Origin: Microbacterium halophytorum
Lineage (GTDB): Bacteria; Actinomycetota; Actinomycetes; Actinomycetales; Microbacteriaceae
NCBI RefSeq assembly: GCF_002970975.1
Contig: NZ_PNFA01000008.1
Coordinates: 124,001-188,000 of the forward strand
Direction of reading: 5' to 3'
Length of the DNA stretch: 64,000 nucleotides
The notes beneath the pieces were generated by a model, which was not told the DNA's origin, ran no database searches, and saw nothing but the letters and a program-made list of their open reading frames with translations. Of this stretch, positions 40,235-50,880 are shown piece after piece. Both the position numbers and the translations under genes were made by a program. The stretch's first letter is position 1, and the number at the start of each line of letters is the position of its first letter.

Positions 40235-41188
40235 ATGCCGCGACGCACCCGCATTCCCGCCGAGCTCGGCGAACGGTTCACGTGTGCGCACGCGCGCGAG
40301 CTCGGCGTCACGCGGTCGCGGCTGCGCGGTCGGGACCTCGCTGCGCCGTTCCGCGGTGTGCGTACCGCCAGAGAGCTTCCCAGCCGATACCCGAGCGATC
40401 CGCGCGCCGCACGGACAGAGCTGCTGCTCCGGGCGCGCGACCTCGCAACCGCACTGCGCCCCGATGAGTTCTTCAGCCACGAAACCGCTGCGGTCATCTG
40501 GAGCGCTCCCCTCCCTGCCCGGAGCGACCTCGGCGTGCTGCACGTGTCGGTGCACGAAGGCTCTGTCCGCCGGATGGCCGGAGTCCGCGGACACCGTCTG
40601 GACCGACGGCTCACGACCGTGTGCACGAAGAACGGGCTGCGCGTCACTTCCCCGGCATCGACCTGGGCCGCGCTGGGTGCGTGGAGCGTCGCCGACCTCA
40701 CCGCCCTCGGCGACCACATCTGCCGTGTCTGGCGCGAAGGGGTCGGGCGCCCCTCTCCTGGCCGCCCGCCGCTAGCGACTCCCGAGCAGATGCGGCGAGC
40801 TCTCGACGCGGGCCAGAGGCGGGGCGCCGCGCGGCTCCGACAGTCGCTGAGCCTGACGCGGCTCGACTCGTGGTCGCCGCGCGAGACGGGCTCCCGCCTG
40901 ATCCTGTTGGCCGCCGGGCTGCCCGAACCGTCCCTCAACCGAGACGTCTTCGACGGGCAAGGGGCCTTCCTCGGTTGCGTCGACATGGTGTACGAGCAGC
41001 AGCGCATCGCGCTGGAGTACCAGGGCCGGCAGCACGCCGACACCTACGCACACGACGTGGAGCGCCTCGCGCGTTTGCGCGCCGCGGGCTGGATCGTCAT
41101 CGAGATCACCGCGGACCTCTACGCCCGCCCCGAGGAGCTCGCCGCGCGCGTGCGCGCTGCGCTGACGTCGCGCGGCCGCCTGGGTTGA
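40235..41188 (+). CDS. AbiEi-like winged-helix protein with C-terminal PD-(D/E)XK-type nuclease-like domain
   Basis: 317-residue protein of unknown role. The N-terminal region (about 10-60) reads FTCAHARELGVTRSRLRGRD then LAAPFRGVR, like the winged-helix part of AbiEi antitoxins. The middle contains FFSHETAAVIW and TSPASTWAALG, which also recur in AbiEi-type proteins. The C-terminal 100 residues resemble DUF559/Vsr-like endonucleases, with candidate catalytic residues Glu217, Asp250 (GCVDMVYE), Glu261 and Gln263 (ALEYQGRQH) and Asp274. No AbiEii nucleotidyltransferase follows, so it is not a normal type IV toxin-antitoxin pair. Two copies of a 60-bp palindromic repeat flank the gene. It may be a homing-like or defence-related nuclease. 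Confidence 0.72.
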   Translation: MPRRTRIPAELGERFTCAHARELGVTRSRLRGRDLAAPFRGVRTARELPSRYPSDPRAARTELLLRARDLATALRPDEFFSHETAAVIWSAPLPARSDLGVLHVSVHEGSVRRMAGVRGHRLDRRLTTVCTKNGLRVTSPASTWAALGAWSVADLTALGDHICRVWREGVGRPSPGRPPLATPEQMRRALDAGQRRGAARLRQSLSLTRLDSWSPRETGSRLILLAAGLPEPSLNRDVFDGQGAFLGCVDMVYEQQRIALEYQGRQHADTYAHDVERLARLRAAGWIVIEITADLYARPEELAARVRAALTSRGRLG

Positions 41189-41202
41189 CCCGGCCCCGCC
41201 CG

Positions 41203-41262
41203 TCGCTATCTCACTTGTTGCTCGATTCCCGTGGATTCAGGCGTCACAACTGCGATACCGAT
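41203..41262. repeat. 60-bp imperfect-palindromic repeat, copy 2
   Basis: Same length and ends as copy 1: TCGCTATCTCACT at the left and CAACTGCGATACCGAT at the right, with one mismatch in the outer stem. The central 25 bases differ from copy 1. It fills the 73-bp convergent gap between the AbiEi-like gene and the nucleoside hydrolase gene and touches the hydrolase stop codon, so it may also act as a terminator. Confidence 0.72.
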
Positions 41263-42209
41263 CACGCCGCCGCGAGCAGCTGCACCATCCAGTCGGTGTA
41301 CCCCTCGTCGACCTCGAGCGCGATGCGGTGGCGGGCACCGCGCGGGGTCGGCCACCCCTCGTACATCGGGCGGCGGTCGGCGATCGTCTGGCCGCGACCG
41401 GGGCCGTCGGTCGTGTCGATCTGCATCCGGACGGTCGGGGCGAGGCCCAGCGCCGCCTTGCCGCACGCAACGCCGAGCGCGAGCGCGTCGTGGTTCGCGG
41501 CGCAGCGCGTGCCCGTGACGTCGGCGTAGAAGTCGAAGTAGTGGTCGAGGATGGCCCCGCAGTGCCGCCCGATCTCGCCGCCCGCGTTCAGCTGCGCCCG
41601 GTGCTCCTCCGTGAGCAGGTGCTCCATCGTGACGTCGAGCCCGACGAAGGTGCACGACCACGCCGCATCGATCACGCGCTGGGCGGCCTCCGGGTCGCCG
41701 ATGATGTTCGCCTCAGCGACGGGAGTGATGTTGCCGGGCACGCCGAACGCGCCGCCCATGATCGTCACTTCGGGCACCCGCTCCGGCAGCGTCGGGTCGG
41801 CCTCGAGCGCGAGCGCGAGGTTCGTCAGCGGCCCGACGGCCACGAGGTGCAGCTCGCCGGCGTGCTCGTGGCTGAGCCGGATGATCAGCTCGGCCGCCGT
41901 CTCGCCCGACACCGGAACGCCGTCGAGGTCGAGCGCGTGCCCGCCCTGCCCGTCGTCGCCGTGCACGTGGCGCGCGTAGCCGGGCGCCGCGCCATTCAGC
42001 GGCCCTGCGGCACCCGCAGCAACGGGCACGCCGTCGATCTCCGCGAGCTCGAGCAGCGCAGCGGTATTGCGCGTCGCCGTCTCGACGTCGACGTTGCCCC
42101 ACGTCGTGGTGCAGCCGACCAGGTCGACCCGGATGGACACGGCCGCCGTCAGCACGGCCAGGGAGTCGTCGATGCCCGTATCGACGTCGAGGATGATCTT
42201 TCGGCTCAC
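41262..42209 (-). CDS. Inosine-uridine preferring nucleoside hydrolase family protein
   Basis: 315-residue N-ribosyl hydrolase that splits nucleosides into base and ribose. The calcium-binding signature DVDTGIDD is at residues 8-15. The family segment GPLTNLALALEADP (with EVTIMGGAFG) and a late aspartate/histidine region (around NHDALALGVA) are present. Probably a cytosolic salvage enzyme; base preference cannot be predicted. It is 31 bp downstream of the ABC ATPase gene on the same strand, but that gap is closed by its own start, so co-transcription is uncertain. Confidence 0.9.
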   Translation of the reverse strand: MSRKIILDVDTGIDDSLAVLTAAVSIRVDLVGCTTTWGNVDVETATRNTAALLELAEIDGVPVAAGAAGPLNGAAPGYARHVHGDDGQGGHALDLDGVPVSGETAAELIIRLSHEHAGELHLVAVGPLTNLALALEADPTLPERVPEVTIMGGAFGVPGNITPVAEANIIGDPEAAQRVIDAAWSCTFVGLDVTMEHLLTEEHRAQLNAGGEIGRHCGAILDHYFDFYADVTGTRCAANHDALALGVACGKAALGLAPTVRMQIDTTDGPGRGQTIADRRPMYEGWPTPRGARHRIALEVDEGYTDWMVQLLAAA

Positions 42210-42240
42210 CGATCCATCGTAGGCGCCGCCCGCCCCCGGT

Positions 42241-43044
42241 CTACGCCAGCAGCACCGCGCGCCCGGCGCGGGCCTGCCAGCGGCCGTCGGCGTAGTCGAT
42301 CCGGATGGCGTGGTCGAACGCGTCCGAGACCCGCTCTGTCGTGAGCACGTCCGTCGCCGGGCCCTGGGCGGTGAGGCGGCCGTCCTTGATGAGGGCCGCG
42401 TGCGTCGTGGATTCCGGCAGCTCCTCCATGTGGTGCGTCACCAGCACGGTCGCGAGGTCGGGATGGGTGTGGTGCAGGTGGTCGAGCGTCTCGAGCAGCT
42501 GCTCGCGCGCGGCGACGTCGAGCCCCGTGGACGGCTCGTCGAGGAGCAGCAGCGGAGGGTCGTTCAGCAACGCCCGCGCGATCAACGCCCGACCCCGCTC
42601 GCCCTGCGACATCGTCGCCCAGACGACGTCGCGCTTCGCGCCGAGCCCGAGCAGCTCGATCAGCTCGCCGGCGCGCGCGATCAGCGCGTCATCCGGCTCC
42701 CACCGGTTCATGAGCGACGCCGTGCCCGTCGCGCCCGTGAGCACGACCTGCGTGAGCGTCAGCCGCGGCTGGATCTGCAGGCGGGGGTTGACGTGCCCGA
42801 TCGACTCGCGCAGCTTGCGGATCTCGACGCGGCCGAGCTGGTGCCCCAGCACCGTCACGCTGCCGCGCGTCGGGTGCTGCTCCGCACCGCACATGCTGAG
42901 CATCGTCGACTTGCCCGCGCCGTTCGCTCCGATCAGCGCCCAATGCTCCCCCGAGCGGATGGCGAGGTCGATCCCCGTGAGGATCCGGCGCCCGCTCCGG
43001 ACGACGTCGACGGCTTCCAGCCGCAGGATCTCGGTTCCCGACAC
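42241..43044 (-). CDS. ABC transporter ATP-binding protein
   Basis: 267-residue ABC ATPase. Walker A GANGAGKST, a variant signature MSQGERGRA in place of LSGGQ, Walker B LLLLDEPSTGLD and the H-loop VTHH are all visible. The GTG at 43044 is chosen because GAGGGG lies 7 nt upstream; the open frame continuing farther is a shadow. No permease or binding protein is adjacent, so it may be an orphan energising subunit or a soluble ABC protein of the ModF/YfiQ-like kind. It is preceded by the large palindrome at 43142-43175. Confidence 0.87.
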   Translation of the reverse strand: MSGTEILRLEAVDVVRSGRRILTGIDLAIRSGEHWALIGANGAGKSTMLSMCGAEQHPTRGSVTVLGHQLGRVEIRKLRESIGHVNPRLQIQPRLTLTQVVLTGATGTASLMNRWEPDDALIARAGELIELLGLGAKRDVVWATMSQGERGRALIARALLNDPPLLLLDEPSTGLDVAAREQLLETLDHLHHTHPDLATVLVTHHMEELPESTTHAALIKDGRLTAQGPATDVLTTERVSDAFDHAIRIDYADGRWQARAGRAVLLA

Positions 43045-43141
43045 ACTCACTCCCCTCGCACCCGCGACTGCGCCCGGGCGAACCGATGCTATGCCCGCGG
43101 CCGCCCGCGCGCGAAAACGCCGGCCCGCCCTGCCGCGACGA

Positions 43142-43175
43142 CGAGCGCCCCGGTCCGATCGGACCGGGGCGCTCG
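43142..43175. terminator. 34-bp perfect palindrome, probable terminator
   Basis: Left arm CGAGCGCCCCGGTCCGA (43142-43158) is exactly complementary to the right arm TCGGACCGGGGCGCTCG (43159-43175); GATC sits at the centre. It is 9 bp past the stop of the small membrane-protein gene, so terminator function is likeliest, but the perfect symmetry could also serve a protein. Confidence 0.7.
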
Positions 43176-43184
43176 CGCGAGTCG

Positions 43185-43631
43185 TCAGTACGCCGGGCGC
43201 GGCTCGACCGGGCGGTACTGGTCGCCGCCGAAGCCGACGATCAGGTAGCCGATGACCGGGAACAGCCAGAGCAGGAAGACCGAGAAGGCCGCCCCGTGGC
43301 CGAAGTTTCGGCCGACCTTGAGCGCGACGATGATCGCCAGCACGATGTTCGCGATTGGCACGAGGTACAGAAGGGCGAGCCACATGTTCAGCCGTGCGAT
43401 CTTCAGCAGGAAGACGAGGTTCACGATCGGGATGATGCCGAGGATGCCCGGCAGGCCCGCCTTCGCGAACATCTTCCACAGGCCGATCGCGACCAGCACG
43501 TAGAGCGCGACGATCACGAGCCAGCTCGCGACTCCCATCCCGGCGAGCAGCACGCCGAGGACCCCCATGCCTGAGTCGTCGTACATCGTCGCGGTGTGGG
43601 CAGCGGACTGCGCGGTTGTGAGCGAATTCAT
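43185..43631 (-). CDS. Small membrane protein, DUF5684-like
   Basis: 148-residue membrane protein with three or four hydrophobic segments (VASWLVIVALYVLVAIGLW, then ILGIIPIVNLVFLLKIA, LYLVPIANIVLAIIVALKVG and FSVFLLWLFPVIGYLIVGF). The pattern FAKAGLPGILGIIPIVN is typical of DUF5684 proteins, whose function is unknown. A -10 element TATCTT (43643-43638) ends six bases before the ATG, so the transcript is probably leaderless. A 12-bp palindrome ATTGCGCGCAAT lies at 43669-43680, upstream of it. It is a single-gene unit ended by the palindrome at 43142-43175. Confidence 0.75.
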   Translation of the reverse strand: MNSLTTAQSAAHTATMYDDSGMGVLGVLLAGMGVASWLVIVALYVLVAIGLWKMFAKAGLPGILGIIPIVNLVFLLKIARLNMWLALLYLVPIANIVLAIIVALKVGRNFGHGAAFSVFLLWLFPVIGYLIVGFGGDQYRPVEPRPAY

Positions 43632-43668
43632 AGGTTCAAGATAGCGCCGGAGGCGCCGCGTGTCTCGG

Positions 43669-43680
43669 ATTGCGCGCAAT
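43669..43680. promoter_or_regulatory. 12-bp palindrome upstream of the DUF5684-like gene
   Basis: ATTGCGCGCAAT, perfectly symmetrical, 26 bp upstream of the -10 element TATCTT. It could be an operator or chance in GC-rich DNA. Confidence 0.3.
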
Positions 43681-43702
43681 CCGTTATCCCGCGTATACGA
43701 AA

Positions 43703-43740
43703 CCGCGCCTGTCGTCCATCCGGATGAACGACAGGCGCGG
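43703..43740 (-). terminator. Terminator after the ClpC-like gene
   Basis: CCGCGCCTGTCGT (43703-43715) and ACGACAGGCGCGG (43728-43740) form a perfect 13-bp stem with a 12-nt loop, followed on the minus strand by TTTCGTAT. It is 13 bp past the stop codon. Confidence 0.85.
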
Positions 43741-43753
43741 CTCCCGTGCCGGC

Positions 43754-46246
<2,493 letters not shown>

Positions 46247-46260
46247 GAGCCCTCCTGATA

Positions 46261-46281
46261 CTTGAGTGCCTACGCCTCAAG
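46261..46281. promoter_or_regulatory. HAIR box 1 (HspR operator)
   Basis: CTTGAGT, seven bases, CCTCAAG: one mismatch from the HAIR consensus CTTGAGT-N7-ACTCAAG recognised by the heat-shock repressor HspR. It overlaps the -10 and start region of the ClpC-like gene. Confidence 0.85.
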
Positions 46282-46309
46282 TTTACCGACTTGAGCGCAT
46301 CTGTATCAA
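46280..46309 (-). promoter_or_regulatory. Promoter of the ClpC-like gene
   Basis: -35 TTGATA (46309-46304) and -10 TAAACT (46285-46280) with an 18-bp spacer, a close match to the housekeeping consensus and embedded between two HAIR boxes. Confidence 0.75.
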
Positions 46310-46310
46310 G
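46290..46310. promoter_or_regulatory. HAIR box 2 (HspR operator)
   Basis: CTTGAGC, seven bases, TATCAAG: a weaker HAIR element nine bases beyond the first, covering the -35 element of the ClpC-like gene. Confidence 0.7.
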
Positions 46311-46481
46311 TACAACAGGCCCGCAGGAAGAGTATTCCCCGCTTCGGCGCAACACTCAGCCCGCCCCGCCCGCCGAGATCACCGCCGCCCCACCCACCAG
46401 CTCATGAGCGCGTTCCGACGGCGCTCTGCCCCAGGAAAAGGGAGGGAACCCGGACGATCGCTGTGACCGCCCGCTACACAT

Positions 46482-47054
46482 CTACTCGCACGCGACACCG
46501 TCGCCATCGCGATCGAGGTGGGATCCGTAACCCGGATTCCCCGCATAGAGAGGAGTCGCCCCCGCACTGCGCGCCTCGGTGCAGTTCTGGAATGGCCCGG
46601 TGGACGCGGATCCGCCGCTCTGCGTGGCGTCGTGCTGCGACGCATCGCTCTGCGGAGCGACCGCCGCGGCCATCTGCGCCTCGAGCTCCTGGATGCGCGC
46701 ATCGCGCTCCGCCACGAGAGCCGTCGCCTCTTCAGCCTTCTCCCGCTGCTCGCCGACCTTCTTCGTCACCGAGGCGAGTTCGTTCTCGAGTTCAGTGACC
46801 TGCGTGCGCAGCTCGTCGGCCTCTTCGCCCGCCGCAACGGCGACCGACTCCGCCTCCTTCTCAGCGACCTGTGCCCGTTCGAGCCGTTCCGAAACCTGCG
46901 CGTTCGCCGCTTCGAGCTCCTGCACCTGGTCCGCCTGCCCGGACGCGCCGATGGCGGCTCCCACCGCCATCCCGACCACGAGCGCCACACCTCCGATCAC
47001 CGCGCCGACGATGCGCGACATGGGGCGCTGAAAGAAACCCGGCTTCTCCGACAC
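46482..47054 (-). CDS. Excalibur calcium-binding-domain protein with coiled coil
   Basis: 190-residue membrane-anchored protein. One N-terminal membrane segment (IVGAVIGGVALVVGMAVGAA) is followed by a long coiled coil (about 40-125). A Ser/Gln/Thr-rich linker leads to a C-terminal Excalibur domain with FQNCTEARSAGA and the calcium-site DRDGDGVACE. These domains occur on exported actinobacterial and firmicute proteins of the cell envelope. GTG start with a perfect AGGAGGT Shine-Dalgarno. The inverted repeat AACGGA/TCCGTT (47070-47084) lies just upstream. Function unknown beyond surface calcium binding. Confidence 0.86.
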   Translation of the reverse strand: MSEKPGFFQRPMSRIVGAVIGGVALVVGMAVGAAIGASGQADQVQELEAANAQVSERLERAQVAEKEAESVAVAAGEEADELRTQVTELENELASVTKKVGEQREKAEEATALVAERDARIQELEAQMAAAVAPQSDASQHDATQSGGSASTGPFQNCTEARSAGATPLYAGNPGYGSHLDRDGDGVACE

Positions 47055-47309
47055 ACTGACCTCCTATATAACGGAATCTCCGTTCAGAATCATAGGCCGA
47101 CACCGCCCGAAAGACGAAGAAACCTCTGGTCAGCGGGCATATATGCCCACACTCACTTCGGCGCGATGGTCGCCGCCGGTTCCGCGATCGCTCGAGCGTG
47201 CTGAACGCGCGCGCAGAGTGTCCTCGCGGAGCAGGGGTCGCGGCGACCGCGCGAATCGCACCTTCCCGCGCGCACGGCAACGGCTCCGCACGGCGGCGCG
47301 CGTCGCGCG

Positions 47310-47891
47310 TCAGTCGGCGGGGGTCGCGGCGTACGCCGCCGTCTCGGCCTCTCGGTGATCGAGGATCTGGTTGATCTCGACCTGATCGGCGAGCGCCTCG
47401 GCGACCAGCCGGGGTCGCGGCACGTTCGTCAGCACGACCCGACCCGCGTCGTCGCCGTCGTCCGGGCCGCCGGCGCCGACCGAGAGCGTGAGGGTTCCCG
47501 TGCCCCACATGCGCTGCCAGAGGCCGCGCCGCGTTTCAACGGTGTATCCGCTCGCGTGCGTCACCTCGACGGAGTGCTGACCGAACAGGCCGCGCCGCGC
47601 GATGACGCGCCGGGTCGTCAGCGTGTAGACGCGAGACCGCCAGACGAGCCACGGCACGACGACGAGCAGCAGCACGAGCCCCGCGGCCGCCGCGAGGATG
47701 GCCCAGTCCCCGACCCCGCCAGGCAGGTTGTCCCAGCCGTACCCCGCCGCGGCGGAGATCGCGATCAGGGCGAGCGCCGACCAAGTCAGCGAGCGGGCCT
47801 GCGGGCGGAACCGTGCCACGAGGAGCTCCTCGGGGCGGGGCGAACCGGGCGGCGGCAGGTCGGGGCGGTCGGGCATGCTCGGCACCGTCAT
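47310..47891 (-). CDS. Membrane protein with bacterial PH (YdbT-like) domain
   Basis: 193-residue protein: a proline-rich N-terminus, two membrane segments (about 40-95, SLTWSALALIAISAAAGYGW and WAILAAAAGLVLLLVVVPWL), then a bacterial PH-like domain with RSRVYTLTTRRVIARRGLFG. The layout matches bPH_2/YdbT-like membrane proteins of unknown function. The ATG at 47891 has a GGAGGGG Shine-Dalgarno, better than the longer reading. It lies 93 bp downstream of birA and may be in its transcript, an arrangement common in this family of actinobacteria. Confidence 0.86.
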   Translation of the reverse strand: MTVPSMPDRPDLPPPGSPRPEELLVARFRPQARSLTWSALALIAISAAAGYGWDNLPGGVGDWAILAAAAGLVLLLVVVPWLVWRSRVYTLTTRRVIARRGLFGQHSVEVTHASGYTVETRRGLWQRMWGTGTLTLSVGAGGPDDGDDAGRVVLTNVPRPRLVAEALADQVEINQILDHREAETAAYAATPAD

Positions 47892-47984
47892 GTCGCCCCT
47901 CCTCTTCTCGCGCGTCCCCACCAGTGTGCCGCGCCACGCCTCGGAATTCGCCGGGGCGCGCGGGATGCGCGCGGTTCGCGCGGC

Positions 47985-48758
47985 TCAGGCGTCGGGGCGC
48001 ACGTGCACGACGTCGCCGGCGGCGACATCGACGAGCCCGGATGCCGTGCCGACGACGAGGCGCCCGTCTCCCGACAGCGTGACCGCGGTACCGACGATGT
48101 CGTCGCCCGCCGGCATCATCACCCGCACCTCCTGGCCGAGGGTCACGCAGGTCTCCAACACGTCCACCCGCACGCGCGACGCGTCGGCGTCTCCGGATGC
48201 GGCGGCGAGCGCCGCAAGCATCCGGTCGAGCTCCGCGAGGTAGTCGGCCAACAGGCGATCCTCGTCGCATTCCGCACCGAGCGCCGCGAACGACGTCGCG
48301 GTCGGCACCGGCAGCTCGGCCTCGGTCATCCGGGTGTTCACGCCGCTGCCGACGATGACGGTGCCGGGGTCGGCCGTGCCCTCCGCGAGGATTCCGCAGA
48401 TCTTCCGGCGGTCGACGAGCACGTCGTTCGGCCACTTCGCCCCCACCCGGCGCCCCGGCAGCTGCGCGGCGACGGCGCGGGCCATCGCCCTCCCCGCCGC
48501 GAGCGGCACCCAGCCGCGGGAGGCCGCGGGAACGTCGCCGACCCGCAGCAGCACCGAAACGGCCAGGGACGCACCGGCCGGCGCCCGCCACTGCCGGTCG
48601 AGCCTGCCGCGGCCCGCCCGCTGGTCGCGGGTGAGCAGCGTGCTCAGGTGCGGCAGCTCCCGATCCGCCGCGAGGGCCGCCAGGTCGGCGTTCGTCGAAC
48701 CCGCCGAGGCGACCTCGGCCACGTCGGCGCCGATGGCTGTCGTCTTCTCCCACGTCAC
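47985..48758 (-). CDS. birA: Biotin--[acetyl-CoA-carboxylase] ligase
   Basis: 257-residue biotin protein ligase that attaches biotin to the carboxyl-carrier subunit. The ATP/biotin loop is seen as [15 protein letters not shown] (about 43-57), with [17 protein letters not shown] near 109-125. A C-terminal SH3-like domain ends the protein. There is no N-terminal DNA-binding domain, so it is a ligase only (class I) and not a repressor. GTG start. It is divergent from the acyl-CoA carboxylase beta gene, whose enzyme complex it would help activate. Confidence 0.93.
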   Translation of the reverse strand: MTWEKTTAIGADVAEVASAGSTNADLAALAADRELPHLSTLLTRDQRAGRGRLDRQWRAPAGASLAVSVLLRVGDVPAASRGWVPLAAGRAMARAVAAQLPGRRVGAKWPNDVLVDRRKICGILAEGTADPGTVIVGSGVNTRMTEAELPVPTATSFAALGAECDEDRLLADYLAELDRMLAALAAASGDADASRVRVDVLETCVTLGQEVRVMMPAGDDIVGTAVTLSGDGRLVVGTASGLVDVAAGDVVHVRPDA

Positions 48759-48867
48759 CCGGCCAGCCTACGCATCTCACGGACCATCCGGATCTCACAC
48801 ACGATTCCGGATGTCGTTGTGCGTGGCCACCAAATCCATCCGGGGTGTCGCGGTTAGGGTGGAACGC

Positions 48868-50451
48868 GTGACCGAACCCGATCTCTCTACGACCGCAGGC
48901 AAGATCGACGACCTCCGCGAGCGCTACGCCGACGCCGTGACGCAGGCGGAGGCGAAGGCCGTCGAAAAGCAGCACGCCAAGGGCAAGATGACCGCCCGCG
49001 AGCGCATCGAGCTGTTGGTCGACCCCGGCAGCTTCGTCGAGTTCGACGAGTACGTGCGCCACCGCACGACCGCGTTCGGGATGGACAAGTCCCGCCCCTA
49101 CGGCGACTCGGTCGTCACGGGCACCGCGACGATCCACGGCCGCAACGTCGCGGTCTACTCGCAGGACTTCTCGACCTTCGGCGGCTCGCTCGGCGAGGTC
49201 GCCGGCAACAAGATCATCAAGATCATGGAGTTCGCGCTGCGCGGGGGCATGCCCGTCATCGGCATCCTCGACTCGGGCGGCGCCCGCATCCAGGAGGGCG
49301 TGCTCGCGCTCGGCAAGTACGCCGAGATCTTCCGCCTCAACACGCAGGCCTCCGGCGTCATCCCGCAGATCTCGATCGTGATGGGCCCCGCCGCCGGCGG
49401 TGCTGTCTACTCCCCCGCCCTCACCGACTTCGTCATCATGGTCGACAAGACCAGCCAGATGTTCGTCACGGGCCCTGATGTCATCAAAACGGTCACCGGC
49501 GAGGACGTCGGCATGGAGGAGCTCGGCGGTGCGCACACGCACAACACCCGCTCGGGCGTCGCGCACTACCTGGCCGAGGACGAGGACGACGCGCTCGACT
49601 ACGCGCGCGGGCTGATCGGCTTCCTGCCCGACAACAACATGGCGGACCCGCCCGCCTACGACGCTCCGTTCGAGTTCGAGACGACCGACGGCGACCGCTC
49701 GCTGAACACGGTCATCCCGGATTCGCCGAATCAGCCGTACGACGTCAAGTCGGTCATCGATCAGGTCGTCGACGACGAGTTCCTCGAGGTGCAGCCGCTG
49801 TTCGCGCCGAACATCGTGATCGGCTTCGGCCGCGTCGAGGGCCGCTCGGTCGGCATCATCGCGAACCAGCCGCAGCAGATGGCCGGCACGCTGAACATCG
49901 AGGCCGGCGAGAAGGCCTCCCGGTTCGTGCGGTTCTGCGACGCCTTCTCGATCCCGATCGTCACGCTCGTCGACGTGCCCGGATACCTGCCTGGCACCGA
50001 CCAGGAGTGGACGGGTGTCATCCGCCGCGGCGCCAAGCTGCTGTACGCGTACGCCGAGGCGACGGTTCCGCTCGTCACGGTCATCCTGCGCAAGGCCTAT
50101 GGCGGCGCCTACATCGTGATGGGCTCGAAGCAGCTCGGCGCCGACGTCAACCTCGCGTGGCCGACGGCCGAGATCGCCGTTATGGGCGGCCAGGGCGCCG
50201 TCAACATCCTGTACAGGGGCGAGCTGAAGAAGGCGGCGGAAGCCGGCGAGGACGTCACCGAGGTGCGCACGCGGCTCGCCAACGAGTACACCTACAACGT
50301 GGCCTCGCCCTTCCTCGCGGCGGAGCGCGGCGAGCTCGACGGCATCATCGAGCCGGCGCAGACCCGCGTCTCGATCGCGAAGGCGCTGCGCTCCCTCCGC
50401 GGCAAGCGCGCGGAGCTGCCGCCCAAGAAGCACGGGAACATCCCGCTGTGA
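48868..50451 (+). CDS. Acyl-CoA carboxylase carboxyltransferase (beta) subunit
   Basis: 527-residue carboxyltransferase of the AccD/PccB type that moves CO2 from carboxybiotin to acetyl- or propionyl-CoA, giving malonyl- or methylmalonyl-CoA for fatty-acid synthesis. Conserved pieces are [31 protein letters not shown], the oxyanion region [17 protein letters not shown] and [17 protein letters not shown] with [11 protein letters not shown]. The GTG at 48868 follows AGGGTGG. It overlaps the epsilon-subunit gene by 4 bp and is divergent from birA. The alpha (biotinylated) subunit is not in this window. Confidence 0.94.
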   Translation: MTEPDLSTTAGKIDDLRERYADAVTQAEAKAVEKQHAKGKMTARERIELLVDPGSFVEFDEYVRHRTTAFGMDKSRPYGDSVVTGTATIHGRNVAVYSQDFSTFGGSLGEVAGNKIIKIMEFALRGGMPVIGILDSGGARIQEGVLALGKYAEIFRLNTQASGVIPQISIVMGPAAGGAVYSPALTDFVIMVDKTSQMFVTGPDVIKTVTGEDVGMEELGGAHTHNTRSGVAHYLAEDEDDALDYARGLIGFLPDNNMADPPAYDAPFEFETTDGDRSLNTVIPDSPNQPYDVKSVIDQVVDDEFLEVQPLFAPNIVIGFGRVEGRSVGIIANQPQQMAGTLNIEAGEKASRFVRFCDAFSIPIVTLVDVPGYLPGTDQEWTGVIRRGAKLLYAYAEATVPLVTVILRKAYGGAYIVMGSKQLGADVNLAWPTAEIAVMGGQGAVNILYRGELKKAAEAGEDVTEVRTRLANEYTYNVASPFLAAERGELDGIIEPAQTRVSIAKALRSLRGKRAELPPKKHGNIPL

Positions 50452-50678
50452 GCGACGGCGTCATGCGGCAGGGCGGCGAGCTGCCGAGCGTGCAGATCAC
50501 GAGGGGGAACGCCACCGACGAGGACCTCGCGGCCCTCGCGGGCGTGCTCCCCGCCGCGTACGCGCAGGAGTCGCGCCAGGCGACGGCCGACGAGCCGTCG
50601 CACCGCACCACGTGGAGCACGGCGCGCCGGATGCGCCGCGTGCCCGGCGATGCCCGCTGGGGGCGCTTCTCGGGCTGA
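50448..50678 (+). CDS. accE: Acyl-CoA carboxylase epsilon subunit
   Basis: 76-residue small protein starting at a GTG that overlaps the carboxyltransferase stop by 4 bp. It has the epsilon-subunit pattern: an early strand ([20 protein letters not shown]) with two short helices, then a basic C-terminus with [11 protein letters not shown] and WGRFSG. In actinobacteria this subunit binds and stabilises the alpha-beta complex. Position and length support the call; sequence conservation in this family is low, so it is not certain. Confidence 0.75.
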   Translation: MSDGVMRQGGELPSVQITRGNATDEDLAALAGVLPAAYAQESRQATADEPSHRTTWSTARRMRRVPGDARWGRFSG

Positions 50679-50779
50679 TTCGGGTCGAATCCTCCCGATT
50701 TGTCCCCCAAAGTTCCTACAGACAGACCCCTTGCGGGGTTGCGATACTGGATCCGGAAACGCGCATCAGCGCTTCGGCA

Positions 50780-50880
50780 CGCCGCCCCAGGGATGGCGGC
50801 GCAGACCGAATCCCTCGCGGATGGTTTTCGGGTAACCAGGCCGCATCCAGGCCCCGGGCGATGATCTCTCGCCCGGGGCC
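50780..50880 (+). ncRNA. Structured RNA candidate (two hairpins, pseudoknot, terminator)
   Basis: Hairpin 1 is CGCCGCC (50780-50786) with GGCGGCG (50795-50801). Its loop AGGGAT (50789-50794) is exactly complementary to ATCCCT (50810-50815), a possible pseudoknot. Hairpin 2 has GCGG (50817-50820) with CCGC (50841-50844) and GGTT (50823-50826) with AACC (50834-50837). A terminator stem follows at 50850-50880. No known class (SAM-IV, cobalamin, ydaO) is recognised. It could be a small RNA or a cis-regulatory leader. Confidence 0.4.
50850..50880 (+). terminator. Strong terminator before the sulfur operon
   Basis: GGCCCCGGGCG (50850-50860) and CGCCCGGGGCC (50870-50880) form a perfect 11-bp stem with a 9-nt loop, followed by TTCTCC. 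Confidence 0.8.

Noticed and set aside
40085..41264. CRISPR-like array from the paired repeats
   Set aside because: Only two copies, 1.1 kb apart, with a gene rather than spacers between them.
50793..50866. Small frame MAAQTESLADGFRVTRPH inside the RNA candidate
   Set aside because: Poor Shine-Dalgarno, lies within the stem structure and ends in the terminator; no reason to prefer coding.
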